Part shown: piece by piece, positions 34,374 through 41,692 of the stretch
How positions within the stretch are numbered: the stretch's first letter is position 1
How the letters are laid out: every line of letters starts with the position of its first letter
Origin: JAYZDP01 sp036337765
GTDB taxonomy: Bacteria > Acidobacteriota > Thermoanaerobaculia > Multivoradales > Multivoraceae
Direction of reading: 5' to 3'
Length of the DNA: 41,692 bases
Assembly (NCBI GenBank): GCA_036337765.1
Contig: JAYZDP010000171.1
Span: 1-41,692 of the forward strand
Translations under genes and position numbers: made by a program
Notes under the pieces: model-generated
Told to the model about the DNA's origin: nothing
The model's input: the letters and a program-made list of their open reading frames with translations, nothing else
Databases searched by the model: none

Positions 34374-36857
34374 CTAGTCGATCGCGTAGTAGAGGGGCCC
34401 CGCGATCTCGAGTGTGTCGGCGAGCACGGTGCGCTCCAGCTGCGGCTGCTCGGCGTAGGCCTCGAGCGTCATCGTCACCGGTCCCGAGTCGCCGTCGGAG
34501 AGGGCCTCCCCGTCGAGGATCGCCCACTGAGCGATCCGCACGGTCTGTCCGGCCGAAATGCCCATCTCGCCGCCGGCCAGCACCTCCTCGACCTGGTAGC
34601 TGTTCACGGCCAGAGCTTCCCGGTAGGGAGCGATGTCCTCGAGCGTCGGAGCGCGAGAGCTCTCGAGCCGCCGCGCGTTGACAACGGCCCGTGCCCGGGT
34701 CGGTCGCGCCTCGCGTGCGGCGCGGTGCCGGCGGGCGTTCTCGGCCACCTCCGACGGATCGAGCACGCGGCTGTAGAAGGCAACTCCCTCGACGGTCCCC
34801 TCCCACTGGGCGTCGCCGAAGACCAGGTGGCGAGGTTGCCAGTGGAAGAAGCCCTGCGTGAGGTCGGTGTTTCTCGCTACCGGCTCGCCGTCGACGTACG
34901 CGAGCAGCAGCCCGGGCCGGTAGGTGACGGTGACGTGTGTCGCGCGATCTGGCTCGAGCGGCGCGATGCGCGCCCGGCGCACGCCGCGCCGACCGGCGCT
35001 GAGCTGCAGGCTGGCGACCAGCTGCCCTTCGGATTGGCGCAGCCTGAGGTTATGGCTGCCGTCTCGCACGCCCCATCGGACGATGTCGCCGGTCTGTGCC
35101 CGCCGCGCCGTGACCACCAGCTCAACCGTCAGCTCGTTCGTGGCCTGAACGGAGTAGAGCGCGTAGCCCATCTCCTCAGCAGGGGCGGCGAGGCGCACGC
35201 CACCGAGGCTCATCGCGAAGTCGCCGTCGAGACGCCCCCACGCGGACCTCGTCAGGGTGTGGGCGCGCTCGGCGTCGATCGACGTGTCGTAGATCAGGTT
35301 GGCGGCGTCGGCGGACTCCCACAGAAAGACCAGACCACGTCGATTGGACGGCCACCGAGGAGCCCGCACCTCGAGCACCGCGGCCGCCATTCGATTCGGG
35401 CTTTGTGCCTGGTCCGAGATGCCGGAGACCCTGAGCAGGTCGGAAGCCACCAGAGGGCTCGAGAGGCCCAGCGAGAGGGCGCGTCCGTCCCCGTCGATCT
35501 GTCGGCTGCCGATCTCGGCTCCGGACTCGAGCACGGCGGAGAAGTCGTCGTCGACGCGGATCGGCTCGTCGAAGACCACCTGCAGTCGCGTTCCCTCGTC
35601 GTAGGAGTCGACACGCAAGACGGTCGGCGGGCGAGCCGGCTCGGCCGTCACCCTCCCCTGCAGGGTGACCTCTCCGCGGGTCGCCATGACGGCGGTTGTG
35701 CCCGGCTGCTCGAGAACCAGTTCCAGGAACGGCGACTCGCCGCGAGCCTCGCGGTCGATGCTCCACCGCCACCCCGAGCTCCCGTCGGGTGCCTCGAGAC
35801 GGACCTCCATAGGCGCCTCTCCGCGGTGGCGGCCGAGCGCCAGTGGCTCGGCATAGACGTCGGGGAAGCGGTCGGTTCCCGGGTCGAAGGTCAGTCGCTG
35901 CGGGTCGCCGACCAGCTCGAAGGAGTCGGGATCGGTCGGCGCGACGAAGATCTCGTAGTCGCTCTCGAAGTGGTCGTGATCGCCGTTCGAGGCGGCGAAT
36001 GCCAGAAAGTGCCCGTCACGCGAGAGCATGGGGAAGTAGACGTAGCCGAGGTCGACGGGCAGTCGAGGGTCGCTCTTGGCCACTACGCTCGATACCTCGC
36101 GCGTCTCGAGGTCGATACGGTCGATCGGCCCACCCGCCCCGGACATCCAGAAGCCCCATCGGCCGTCGTGCGAGAAGTAGGGTTGGCAGCCGCCGAGCTC
36201 TCGACGAAGGTCGATGCGGCCCGAGTCGGGGTCGAAGAGCGAGAAGGTCGCTTCCCCGGTGGTCGCGTGGGTCAGCTGCGAGTTCAGGAGCCAGCCGTAC
36301 TCCGTAGCCGGCTTCCGCGTCAACGCCTCGCTGGTGTCGTCGGCGAGGCGATACCTGCGGGTCAGGCCCTCAGCGTCTATGTAGACGAACTCGTCGTCGG
36401 ATAGCCAGGTCGCCATGCGGTGCTCGAAGTAGGTGCGTGCGGCCGCGACCAGCGTTCGCTCCCCTGTCCCGTCTGGACGTACCAGCCGCAGCTCGCCCGT
36501 CTCTTGTTTGCCTTGGTATCCCCGGCCACCCGACTGGGCGAAGCTCGCGTAGAGGATCTGCTCGCCTCCGGGCGCGATATGGGCGCAGCAGTGCCGCCGA
36601 CCGCTCTCGCGACGGGTGAGCCGACGAGGCGGACCGCCGTCGAGATCGCGGATCCAGATGTGCCAGGTCCCGGCGCGCCGAGACTCCCAGACGACGAAGC
36701 CGGTACCCAGGTCCGGGGTGGTCACGGTTGGCTCCGAAGCATCGGGGCGAGCGGCGGCTGCGACCTCCTCATCGGGCACGGTGCGCCCACAGCTGACGAT
36801 CCAGAGCGCGAGAGTGGCCGTTAGCGCAACACGGAGCGGACGGCAGGCGGAGATCAC
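34374..36857 (-). CDS. Lipoprotein with TolB-like propeller and LamG-type domain
   Basis: An 827-aa protein with a lipobox-like signal (LTATLALWIVSCG). The N-terminal half resembles a TolB/WD40-like propeller (GTWHIWIRDLDGGPPRRLTR, GGEQILYASFAQSGG, LAFAASNGDHDHFESDYEIF). The C-terminal part has a concanavalin-like LamG domain: YSVQATNELTVELVVTARRA, DGSHNLRLRQSEGQLVASLQ, THVTVTYRPGLLLAYVDGEP and EGTVEGVAFYSRVLDPSEV. LamG domains often bind carbohydrate or protein. GTG 36857 overlaps the GT4 stop by four bases, so expression is coupled with the sugar-handling genes. I infer a surface or periplasmic polysaccharide-binding role; enzymatic activity is not indicated. Confidence 0.75.
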   Translation of the reverse strand: MISACRPLRVALTATLALWIVSCGRTVPDEEVAAAARPDASEPTVTTPDLGTGFVVWESRRAGTWHIWIRDLDGGPPRRLTRRESGRRHCCAHIAPGGEQILYASFAQSGGRGYQGKQETGELRLVRPDGTGERTLVAAARTYFEHRMATWLSDDEFVYIDAEGLTRRYRLADDTSEALTRKPATEYGWLLNSQLTHATTGEATFSLFDPDSGRIDLRRELGGCQPYFSHDGRWGFWMSGAGGPIDRIDLETREVSSVVAKSDPRLPVDLGYVYFPMLSRDGHFLAFAASNGDHDHFESDYEIFVAPTDPDSFELVGDPQRLTFDPGTDRFPDVYAEPLALGRHRGEAPMEVRLEAPDGSSGWRWSIDREARGESPFLELVLEQPGTTAVMATRGEVTLQGRVTAEPARPPTVLRVDSYDEGTRLQVVFDEPIRVDDDFSAVLESGAEIGSRQIDGDGRALSLGLSSPLVASDLLRVSGISDQAQSPNRMAAAVLEVRAPRWPSNRRGLVFLWESADAANLIYDTSIDAERAHTLTRSAWGRLDGDFAMSLGGVRLAAPAEEMGYALYSVQATNELTVELVVTARRAQTGDIVRWGVRDGSHNLRLRQSEGQLVASLQLSAGRRGVRRARIAPLEPDRATHVTVTYRPGLLLAYVDGEPVARNTDLTQGFFHWQPRHLVFGDAQWEGTVEGVAFYSRVLDPSEVAENARRHRAAREARPTRARAVVNARRLESSRAPTLEDIAPYREALAVNSYQVEEVLAGGEMGISAGQTVRIAQWAILDGEALSDGDSGPVTMTLEAYAEQPQLERTVLADTLEIAGPLYYAID

Positions 36858-38095
36858 GGCATCACGGCAGCAGTGTGTTCCTTGGGTGCCGCTCGGTAGA
36901 GCCCGTCGTGGATGCCGGCGATGGCGTCCCAGGTCAACGACTGCTCGACCCGGCTCTTGGCGGCTCGTCCGAGCGTGGTCGCCCGCTCGGCATCCTGTAG
37001 CAACGCTACGGTCGCTGCCGTGATCGCGGCGGAATCGCGCTCGGGGACGAGCACCCCGCTCGAGTCGTCCTCCAACGCCAGCGGCATTCCGGCGACGTCG
37101 GAGGCGACGATGGCACGTTCGGCGGCCATGGCCTCCAGCACAACAATCGGTAGACCGTCGATATTGCCCTGCGGATCGCGCACCGACGGCATCACCACGA
37201 CATCTGCCGCGGCCAGGAGCTCGAGCACCTGCGGGTGGCTGAGGCCCCCGGTGAAGCTGACGCGGGCACCAACGCCTGCTTGGGCGGCGCGTGCTTCGAG
37301 ATCTGCGCGCAACTCGCCCTCACCACCGATGACGATGCGCGCCCTGGGTACCGCGCCGACGATCTCGGGCGCTGCGTCGACCAGGTAGCGAAAACCCTTC
37401 TTGTCGACCAGCCGGCCGACCGCGACCACCAACCGGTCGCTGTCGTCGAAGCCGTAGCGGCGGCGAGTGGCGACGGCATCGTGCTCGGTGGAGACGAGAT
37501 CGGTGCCGTTGGCGACCAGGTGCACCTTGTCGGCGTGCTCGCTGCTGCCCAGTGCGACCAGCCGTGACTGCAGGTCTGCACTGCAGGAGGTGACGTGCGA
37601 GGCGCCCGCGAGTGCCCGAGCCGCCATCGAGCCGAACAGCGCGTTGCGCTCGGCCATGAAGACGTCGGTGCCGTGCAGGGTCGCCGCGAACGGCACGCCG
37701 GTCGCGCGTCGCACCCTGTCTGCCACGTAGCCGTTGGGGAGGATCCAGTGGGTGTGCACCAGCTCGATGCCCTCGCTGAGTACCAGGCGTCGCAGTGCGC
37801 GAGTGGCGAAGTGGAGGTAGAGCGGCCCCTGCAGGTATCCCCACAGCCGCATGCGGACGTCGCGCTGCATGGTGCGGCTGTAGCCGAGCAGGTGGTAGCT
37901 ACGCGGCCAGACGTAGCGGAAGGAGTGCAGCCGCAACGGCGAGTCCCGCTCGAGTCGAAGCTCGGGATCCCAGGGCAGTAGCACATGCATCTCGTGACCA
38001 CGGCGTCCGAGCGCCTCAGAGAGGTGCTGCACGAAAGGGCCGTGTGTGTCCCCCTCGAAGCGAGGGAAGCTGTGGGCTAGAACCGCTACTTTCAA
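36854..38095 (-). CDS. GT4-family glycosyltransferase
   Basis: A 413-aa GT-B fold retaining glycosyltransferase. Seen are FEGDTHGPFVQHLSEALGRR, VHTHWILPNGYVADRV, ATLHGTDVFMAERN, NGTDLVSTEHDAV, the nucleotide-sugar block VVAVGRLVDKKGFRYLVDA and MPSVRDPQGNIDGLPIVVLE with the EX7E-type glutamate region. It adds a sugar to a growing glycan or lipid carrier in the cytoplasm. The start is TTG at 38095, the first codon of the family-like MKVAVLAHSFPRF, with a weak ribosome site. First gene of the polysaccharide operon. Confidence 0.9.
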   Translation of the reverse strand: MKVAVLAHSFPRFEGDTHGPFVQHLSEALGRRGHEMHVLLPWDPELRLERDSPLRLHSFRYVWPRSYHLLGYSRTMQRDVRMRLWGYLQGPLYLHFATRALRRLVLSEGIELVHTHWILPNGYVADRVRRATGVPFAATLHGTDVFMAERNALFGSMAARALAGASHVTSCSADLQSRLVALGSSEHADKVHLVANGTDLVSTEHDAVATRRRYGFDDSDRLVVAVGRLVDKKGFRYLVDAAPEIVGAVPRARIVIGGEGELRADLEARAAQAGVGARVSFTGGLSHPQVLELLAAADVVVMPSVRDPQGNIDGLPIVVLEAMAAERAIVASDVAGMPLALEDDSSGVLVPERDSAAITAATVALLQDAERATTLGRAAKSRVEQSLTWDAIAGIHDGLYRAAPKEHTAAVMP

Positions 38096-38289
38096 GGGAT
38101 CTCTGCCGATTCTCGGGAGGTGTCTGATAAGTAGACGCTTGGCCGTCTGAGACTAGCAGGCAGCTCAAGTCTTTCTTGAATAGTTACTTACCCCCGCCTC
38201 TTTTCCCGCGCCGTGTTGAGACTTCGGGCGTTTTGTGCCTGGAATGGCCGGTCAGCATCTTGTTTCGTAGCCGTTGTTGATGGATTGCT

Positions 38290-38437
38290 GAACCTTTCGG
38301 CTGCACTGTGATCTAGCAGGGGTAGAGGGTTGTGGCCGATAGGCGGCCACGGGCCGACTTCAGGAAATTGCACTGTGGAAGTCGCGCGTTGCGGCTGGAA
38401 ATCTCAGGGGGCGGGCGCTTCGGCGTCCGCCCCTTTT
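38290..38437 (+). ncRNA. Candidate small RNA or 5' leader ending at an intrinsic terminator
   Basis: A series of stem-loops on the plus strand: CTGC/GCAG (38301-38319), GTGGCCG/CGGCCAC (38332-38350, perfect seven-base stem with a five-base loop), and the terminator at 38408-38437. No plus-strand gene precedes the terminator; the nearest upstream gene is on the other strand. The terminator therefore most likely ends a non-coding transcript or attenuates a leader for the gene at 38480. The 5' end is not defined. No known riboswitch or 6S/tmRNA signature is seen. Confidence 0.35.
38408..38437 (+). terminator. Intrinsic terminator with TTCG loop
   Basis: Arms 38408-38418 (GGGGCGGGCGC) and 38423-38433 (GCGTCCGCCCC) form an 11-base stem with one G-U pair, closed by a stable C(TTCG)G loop and followed directly by TTTT (38434-38437). 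The orientation is plus, since the T-run is only on that side. Confidence 0.75.
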
Positions 38438-38479
38438 CCGTGTGGCGCGCATGTGCCGCAGCTGGTCGAGGCAGGCACG

Positions 38480-39184
38480 GTGGTGTTGGTGATCGCCGAT
38501 CCGCAGCCCCGTGTCTTCGTGGAGGCGACCCGCAATCCCGGCCCGCTCGAGGCGGCGCTGGCCGATCTTGCGTTGCGGGGAACGGCCGAGGATCGGCTCC
38601 CGTCATTGCGCCAGGAGTATCTGGACGTGCTGGCCGACGGTTCCCTCGAGCCGGGCTCGGAGGAGGCTTTCGATCTCGGGAGGCAGTTGGCGGCGGCCGA
38701 GCGGACGATCGTCACGCAGCGCCTCGATCCGCTGCCCGACCGCTTCTATCCCTCGGCTGGCGACGACGCGGACAATCTCGGTCTCGACGCCTTCGACGCC
38801 CTCGCCGGTCATGGCTGGACGGCCTTTCCTTACGCCACCGCCGGTCAGGGGCCCGACGTCCGGCGCGGGTTCCGGATCGGCAAGCTTCGGATCGCGGGCA
38901 CGAGCCTGGTCTGGGAGGGGGAGCGCAAGCCGCAGCAGGTAGTGAGCGTCTCGACCGCCTCCGCTGGGGGAACCCTGGTGGTTTCCATCGCCGACTCCGC
39001 GGTTCCAGACGCCGAGCGGATATGGCTGGGTGTCCTGGCGGAAGACGGATTGGCGAGCTCCTGGAGACTCGAGCACTCAGGCAATCACTGGCGAGGAGAG
39101 AGGGTGGCGCTGGGTGAGGTTGCGATTGCGGCGATCTACCGCGATGGCGGTCGGCGGGGTTGGCCTGGTCAGTGGAGGCGGTAG
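38480..39184 (+). CDS. Uncharacterised protein
   Basis: A 234-aa protein from GTG 38480, with GAGG about nine bases upstream. It has no signal peptide or clear domain. Seen are VLVIADPQPRVFVEATRN, PGPLEAALADLALRGTAEDR, EYLDVLADGSLEPG, FRIGKLRIAGTSLVWEGERK and a strand-rich C-terminal part (GGTLVVSIADSAVP). The frame remains open to 38330, but the upstream part is compositionally poor and crosses the terminator. A second long frame in the same stretch (38332-39117) is a shadow. The role is unknown; the gene lies 52 bases before the GST-family gene. Confidence 0.55.
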   Translation: MVLVIADPQPRVFVEATRNPGPLEAALADLALRGTAEDRLPSLRQEYLDVLADGSLEPGSEEAFDLGRQLAAAERTIVTQRLDPLPDRFYPSAGDDADNLGLDAFDALAGHGWTAFPYATAGQGPDVRRGFRIGKLRIAGTSLVWEGERKPQQVVSVSTASAGGTLVVSIADSAVPDAERIWLGVLAEDGLASSWRLEHSGNHWRGERVALGEVAIAAIYRDGGRRGWPGQWRR

Positions 39185-39236
39185 AGCTCGACACCGGTAG
39201 CATAGGTCTCCCACGACACCCAGGAACGAGGCTGAG

Positions 39237-40229
39237 ATGAGTGATCGCTACAGGATCTTCGGCTCGGAGATGTCGCCGTACTCGGTGAAGGTGCGCTCCT
39301 ACTGCCGCTACAAAGGCATCCCGCACGAATGGATTCGGCGGACGCCGCAGAATCAGGACGAATACCGCAAGTACGCCCGCATCCCGATCATCCCCGCGGT
39401 CGCCACTCCGGACGACGTTGGGCTCCAAGATTCGACGCCGATCATCGATCGCCTCGAAGGGCTTCACCCCGAGCCCTCGGTTCATCCCGACGATGCGGTC
39501 CTGGCTTTCCTTTCGGTCCTGGTCGAGGAGTACGGAGACGAGTGGGGCAACAAGATCATGTTTCACCACCGCTGGTGGCACGAGGCCGATCAGCGTGCAT
39601 GCGCACGGATTCTCGCCCGCGGCAACCTGCCAGAGGGCGACGAGGAGTCGGTCGACGCGCTCGCCGCGCAGATACGCGAGCGCATGACCGGTCGTGGCGA
39701 CTTCGTTGGCTCAAACCCGCAGACGGCGCCGCTGATCTCGCGCTACCTCGACGACCTGCTCGAGATCCTGGAGCCTCACCTGGCGGGCCGCCGATACCTG
39801 TTCGGCGACCGGCCCGCGTACGGTGACTTCGGGCTTGCGATGCAACTCTACGAGGCGTCGATCGACCCGACCGCCGGCGGCATCATGCGTGCGCGCTCGA
39901 CGAATGTCCTGGATTGGTGCTTCCGCATGATCGAGCCGCGCGACGACGGCCCGTTCGAGAGCTGGGAGTCACTGGCGCCCACGCTGACCCCACTGCTTCA
40001 GAATATCGGCGGCTACTTCTTGCCATGGTCGGTGGCGAACGCCAAGGCGCTTCAGGCGGGCGAGGAGTCGTTCTCGGTCGAGCTGGCTGGGAGCACCTAC
40101 ACCCAGCCGCCGCAGAAGTACCACGCCAAGTCGCTGGGCGTGCTGCGCGAGCGCTACGCTGCGCTTGACGACACCTCGTCGGTCGACCCGATCCTCGAGT
40201 CGACGGGTTGCCTCTCCCACCTGCGCTGA
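39237..40229 (+). CDS. Glutathione S-transferase family protein
   Basis: A 330-aa protein with an N-terminal thioredoxin-like fold (YRIFGSEMSPYSVKVRSYCR, then QDSTPIIDRLE, the glutathione-binding S/T-P-I block) and an all-helical C-terminal domain (YLDDLLEILEPHLAGRRYLF, DRPAYGDFGLAMQLYE). It is longer than classical GSTs (about 200-220 aa); the extra C-terminal 80 residues are unlike common classes. ATG 39237 follows AGGAACGAGG. The catalytic residue may be the Ser of SPYS. The substrate is unknown. Confidence 0.8.
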   Translation: MSDRYRIFGSEMSPYSVKVRSYCRYKGIPHEWIRRTPQNQDEYRKYARIPIIPAVATPDDVGLQDSTPIIDRLEGLHPEPSVHPDDAVLAFLSVLVEEYGDEWGNKIMFHHRWWHEADQRACARILARGNLPEGDEESVDALAAQIRERMTGRGDFVGSNPQTAPLISRYLDDLLEILEPHLAGRRYLFGDRPAYGDFGLAMQLYEASIDPTAGGIMRARSTNVLDWCFRMIEPRDDGPFESWESLAPTLTPLLQNIGGYFLPWSVANAKALQAGEESFSVELAGSTYTQPPQKYHAKSLGVLRERYAALDDTSSVDPILESTGCLSHLR

Positions 40230-40232
40230 GGC

Positions 40233-41692
40233 CTACTCCTTGGGTGGCTGTGGCGTGGCCGGCGAGGGCATACCGTGCAGCGGCCTGAGATCTAAATAGT
40301 CGAAGGCCGCGGACAGCTCGCGCCGGTCGTTCGAGCCGTCGAGCACGTCGTCGGGCCGCGCGTTCGATGAGAAGACGAAAGTGGTGAAGACGATTCCCGG
40401 CGAGAGTGCCGAGGCGGGGGCGTAGATGCTGTAGTCGCGCCATTCGTCGACCAGCTCAACCGTTGCTAGCGGCCGATCGCCGAGACGCACCTCGACGTGC
40501 TGCGAGGGGGCTTCGGGGTGGGGAAAGCGTCGCGCTCGAAAGCGCAGCACCGAGTCGACGGCTTCGTCGGCTACGAGCGCCACTTCGGCCCGTGCCGCCG
40601 CCCAACGGAAGGAAGTCGACCCGTCGCGCTCTTCGAAGGACCAGCCGTCGCCGATGAAAAAGCGCTCGTCGCCACCCATCTCGAGGCGGCGGCGGGCGCG
40701 GAAATACTCCGTCATCTCCTCCCCGACCACGCCGTCGAAGTGGGTCGCCAAAAAGGTGCGGTGGTCGGGGTAGAAGAAGAGGCCGAAGTCCTCGCGCCCG
40801 TCGCTCATCAGTCGGTAGTGCCCGCTCATCCAGTTGCGCACGTCGAGGCGGCGCGGGTCGACGCCTCCGATCACCAGCCAGCAGGCACCACAGTCTCTGG
40901 CCCTGCGCTTCGCCTCTTCCAGCCCGCCGGCGGTGTCGACGCTGAGACCGCGGCGCCCACCCAGGTAGTGACCGAGCGCTCGCTTCGACCAAAAGTCCTT
41001 GGCGAGGATGGTCTCGCCCTCGTTGGCGTATCTCTCGAGAAAGCGTGCCGGCGTGCGCCAGTCGTAGGCAGCAAAGGGCTCGCTCGTGGCGGCTCGCCAG
41101 TTGGCGGCGGCCAGCGGTAGGGCAAGGCCCAGCGCCAGCGCTCCGCCGGCTGCCTTGCCGGCTACCTGCGGGGCCCACCGCGATACGAGCGACCCGAAAG
41201 CTTCGCCTAGCGCGGCTGTGCCGACGCCAACTAGCACCAGCAGCGGTGGCAGGGCGTAGCTGGTGTAGCGTGGTGAGTACCAGTGTCCGACTCCCGCGAG
41301 CGCGGCGATGCCGCTGGCGACAGGAAGAGCCACGAATGCGGCCAAGACCCAGGCGGCGCTCGCTCGCCGGCGCGCGAGCACAATCAGGCCCGCGACGGCG
41401 AGGCCGAGGTGCGCGAACACTAGGGGTCGCAGGTGCGACACCTCGGCTCCCGAGACTGTGAGCGAGGCGACCAGCCGTTCGAGGGCCTCAGCGGAGAGTG
41501 GGTCGAGGGGGTTTTTCGCGGGACCCGCAGTCTGCTCGCTCACGGTCTCCAGCGCCCCCTGCCGGTCGAGTTTGTAGCGGCTCGCTTGGGCGGTCTCGGT
41601 CTGCGACGTGATGTAGAGAACCCAGACCAGCCCGAGTCCGACTAAGCCCGAGAACACGAAGAACGACGCGCTTCTCGACGCGCTCGGGTCTC
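40233..41692 (-). CDS. GT39-like membrane protein, C-terminal part (cut by window edge)
   Basis: The frame is open through the right edge, so the start lies outside. The visible part begins with a transmembrane segment (FVFSGLVGLGLVWVLYI), continues with two or three more (LGLAVAGLIVLARRRASAAW, VGHWYSPRYTSYALPPLLVL, AAGGALALGLALPLAAANW) and ends in a soluble outward domain of about 250 residues (TILAKDFWSKRALGHYL, FDGVVGEEMTEYFRARRRLE). The HWYSPRYTSYALPPLLVL block resembles the C-terminal half of GT39/ArnT-like lipid-linked sugar transferases. The catalytic N-terminal loop is not in the window. The gene is convergent with the GST-family gene. Confidence 0.65.
   Translation of the reverse strand, partial: DPSASRSASFFVFSGLVGLGLVWVLYITSQTETAQASRYKLDRQGALETVSEQTAGPAKNPLDPLSAEALERLVASLTVSGAEVSHLRPLVFAHLGLAVAGLIVLARRRASAAWVLAAFVALPVASGIAALAGVGHWYSPRYTSYALPPLLVLVGVGTAALGEAFGSLVSRWAPQVAGKAAGGALALGLALPLAAANWRAATSEPFAAYDWRTPARFLERYANEGETILAKDFWSKRALGHYLGGRRGLSVDTAGGLEEAKRRARDCGACWLVIGGVDPRRLDVRNWMSGHYRLMSDGREDFGLFFYPDHRTFLATHFDGVVGEEMTEYFRARRRLEMGGDERFFIGDGWSFEERDGSTSFRWAAARAEVALVADEAVDSVLRFRARRFPHPEAPSQHVEVRLGDRPLATVELVDEWRDYSIYAPASALSPGIVFTTFVFSSNARPDDVLDGSNDRRELSAAFDYLDLRPLHGMPSPATPQPPKE

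Larger units (their letters stand above)
38096..38479. other. Intergenic region upstream of the polysaccharide operon
   Basis: No convincing gene. It holds an inverted repeat TCAAG-5-CTTGA at 38165-38179 in an AT-richer patch (a possible operator or promoter area for the minus-strand operon), a direct repeat TGCACTGTG at 38302-38310 and 38369-38377, two small stem-loops and a plus-strand intrinsic terminator. Long plus-strand frames run through its right part but cross the terminator. Confidence 0.6.

Noticed and set aside
34725..36404. Plus-strand open frame of 559 codons
   Set aside because: It is antisense to the TolB/LamG lipoprotein and has no family features.
38332..39117. Second long plus-strand frame of 261 codons
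   Set aside because: It overlaps the more protein-like frame at 38480-39184 and is Arg/Gly/Ala-rich, as expected for a shadow.

Overview
The window is GC-rich, densely coded DNA with no rRNA, tRNA, CRISPR array, phage or insertion-sequence gene that I can see. The gene mix suggests an environmental bacterium of the Acidobacteriota or a similar group. It includes a SusC/Oar-like TonB-dependent receptor with a carboxypeptidase-regulatory domain, several acyl-CoA enzymes, a pyruvoyl arginine decarboxylase, PilY1 sequence and a PQQ dehydrogenase. This taxonomic call is inference from gene content only.

Positions 1-7345 hold mainly lipid and acyl-CoA metabolism: the start of a PQQ dehydrogenase, a fatty acyl desaturase with a coiled-coil tail, a small exported protein, a C-terminal remnant of PilY1, a 2-methylfumaryl-CoA isomerase-like CoA transferase next to a luciferase-like oxidoreductase, an exported nuclease-fold protein and an acyl-CoA dehydrogenase.

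Positions 7606-16363 form the most unusual region. A nucleotidyltransferase, a PqqD-like protein and an HprK-like kinase (a trio known from peptide-modification and HPr-related systems) lie next to two related PAPS-type sulfotransferases. The second sulfotransferase ends a four-gene minus-strand run: G8/beta-helix secreted protein, JmjC-type cupin oxygenase, Tat-signal protein with an acidic tyrosine patch, sulfotransferase. I propose that this encodes a cytoplasmically modified (hydroxylated and/or sulfated) protein that is exported folded through Tat. No lasso, lanthipeptide or radical-SAM maturase is present, so it is not a standard RiPP cluster.

Positions 16750-24380 hold an aldehyde dehydrogenase and, convergent with it, a minus-strand operon: glycerate 3-kinase, an exported tandem NTF2-like protein, an AidB-type acyl-CoA dehydrogenase and a pyruvoyl arginine decarboxylase broken by one in-frame TAG. 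Further on are a small lipoprotein, a decayed N-acyl-D-amino-acid deacylase and an alpha/beta hydrolase.

Positions 24381-31499 hold an AT-rich intergenic island with a strong hairpin, a prolyl oligopeptidase lipoprotein divergent from a large TonB-dependent receptor, a tiny secreted ORF and a membrane-anchored phosphodiesterase/phosphatase-superfamily protein.

Positions 31648-38095 are a tightly coupled minus-strand operon for surface polysaccharide: GT4 glycosyltransferase, TolB-like/LamG lipoprotein, MBOAT acyltransferase and AlgJ/AlgX-like SGNH protein. Upstream of it lies a 384-base intergenic region with stem-loops and a plus-strand intrinsic terminator, a candidate small RNA or leader. 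The window ends with an unrecognised protein, a GST-family protein and the C-terminal half of a GT39-like membrane protein cut by the right edge.
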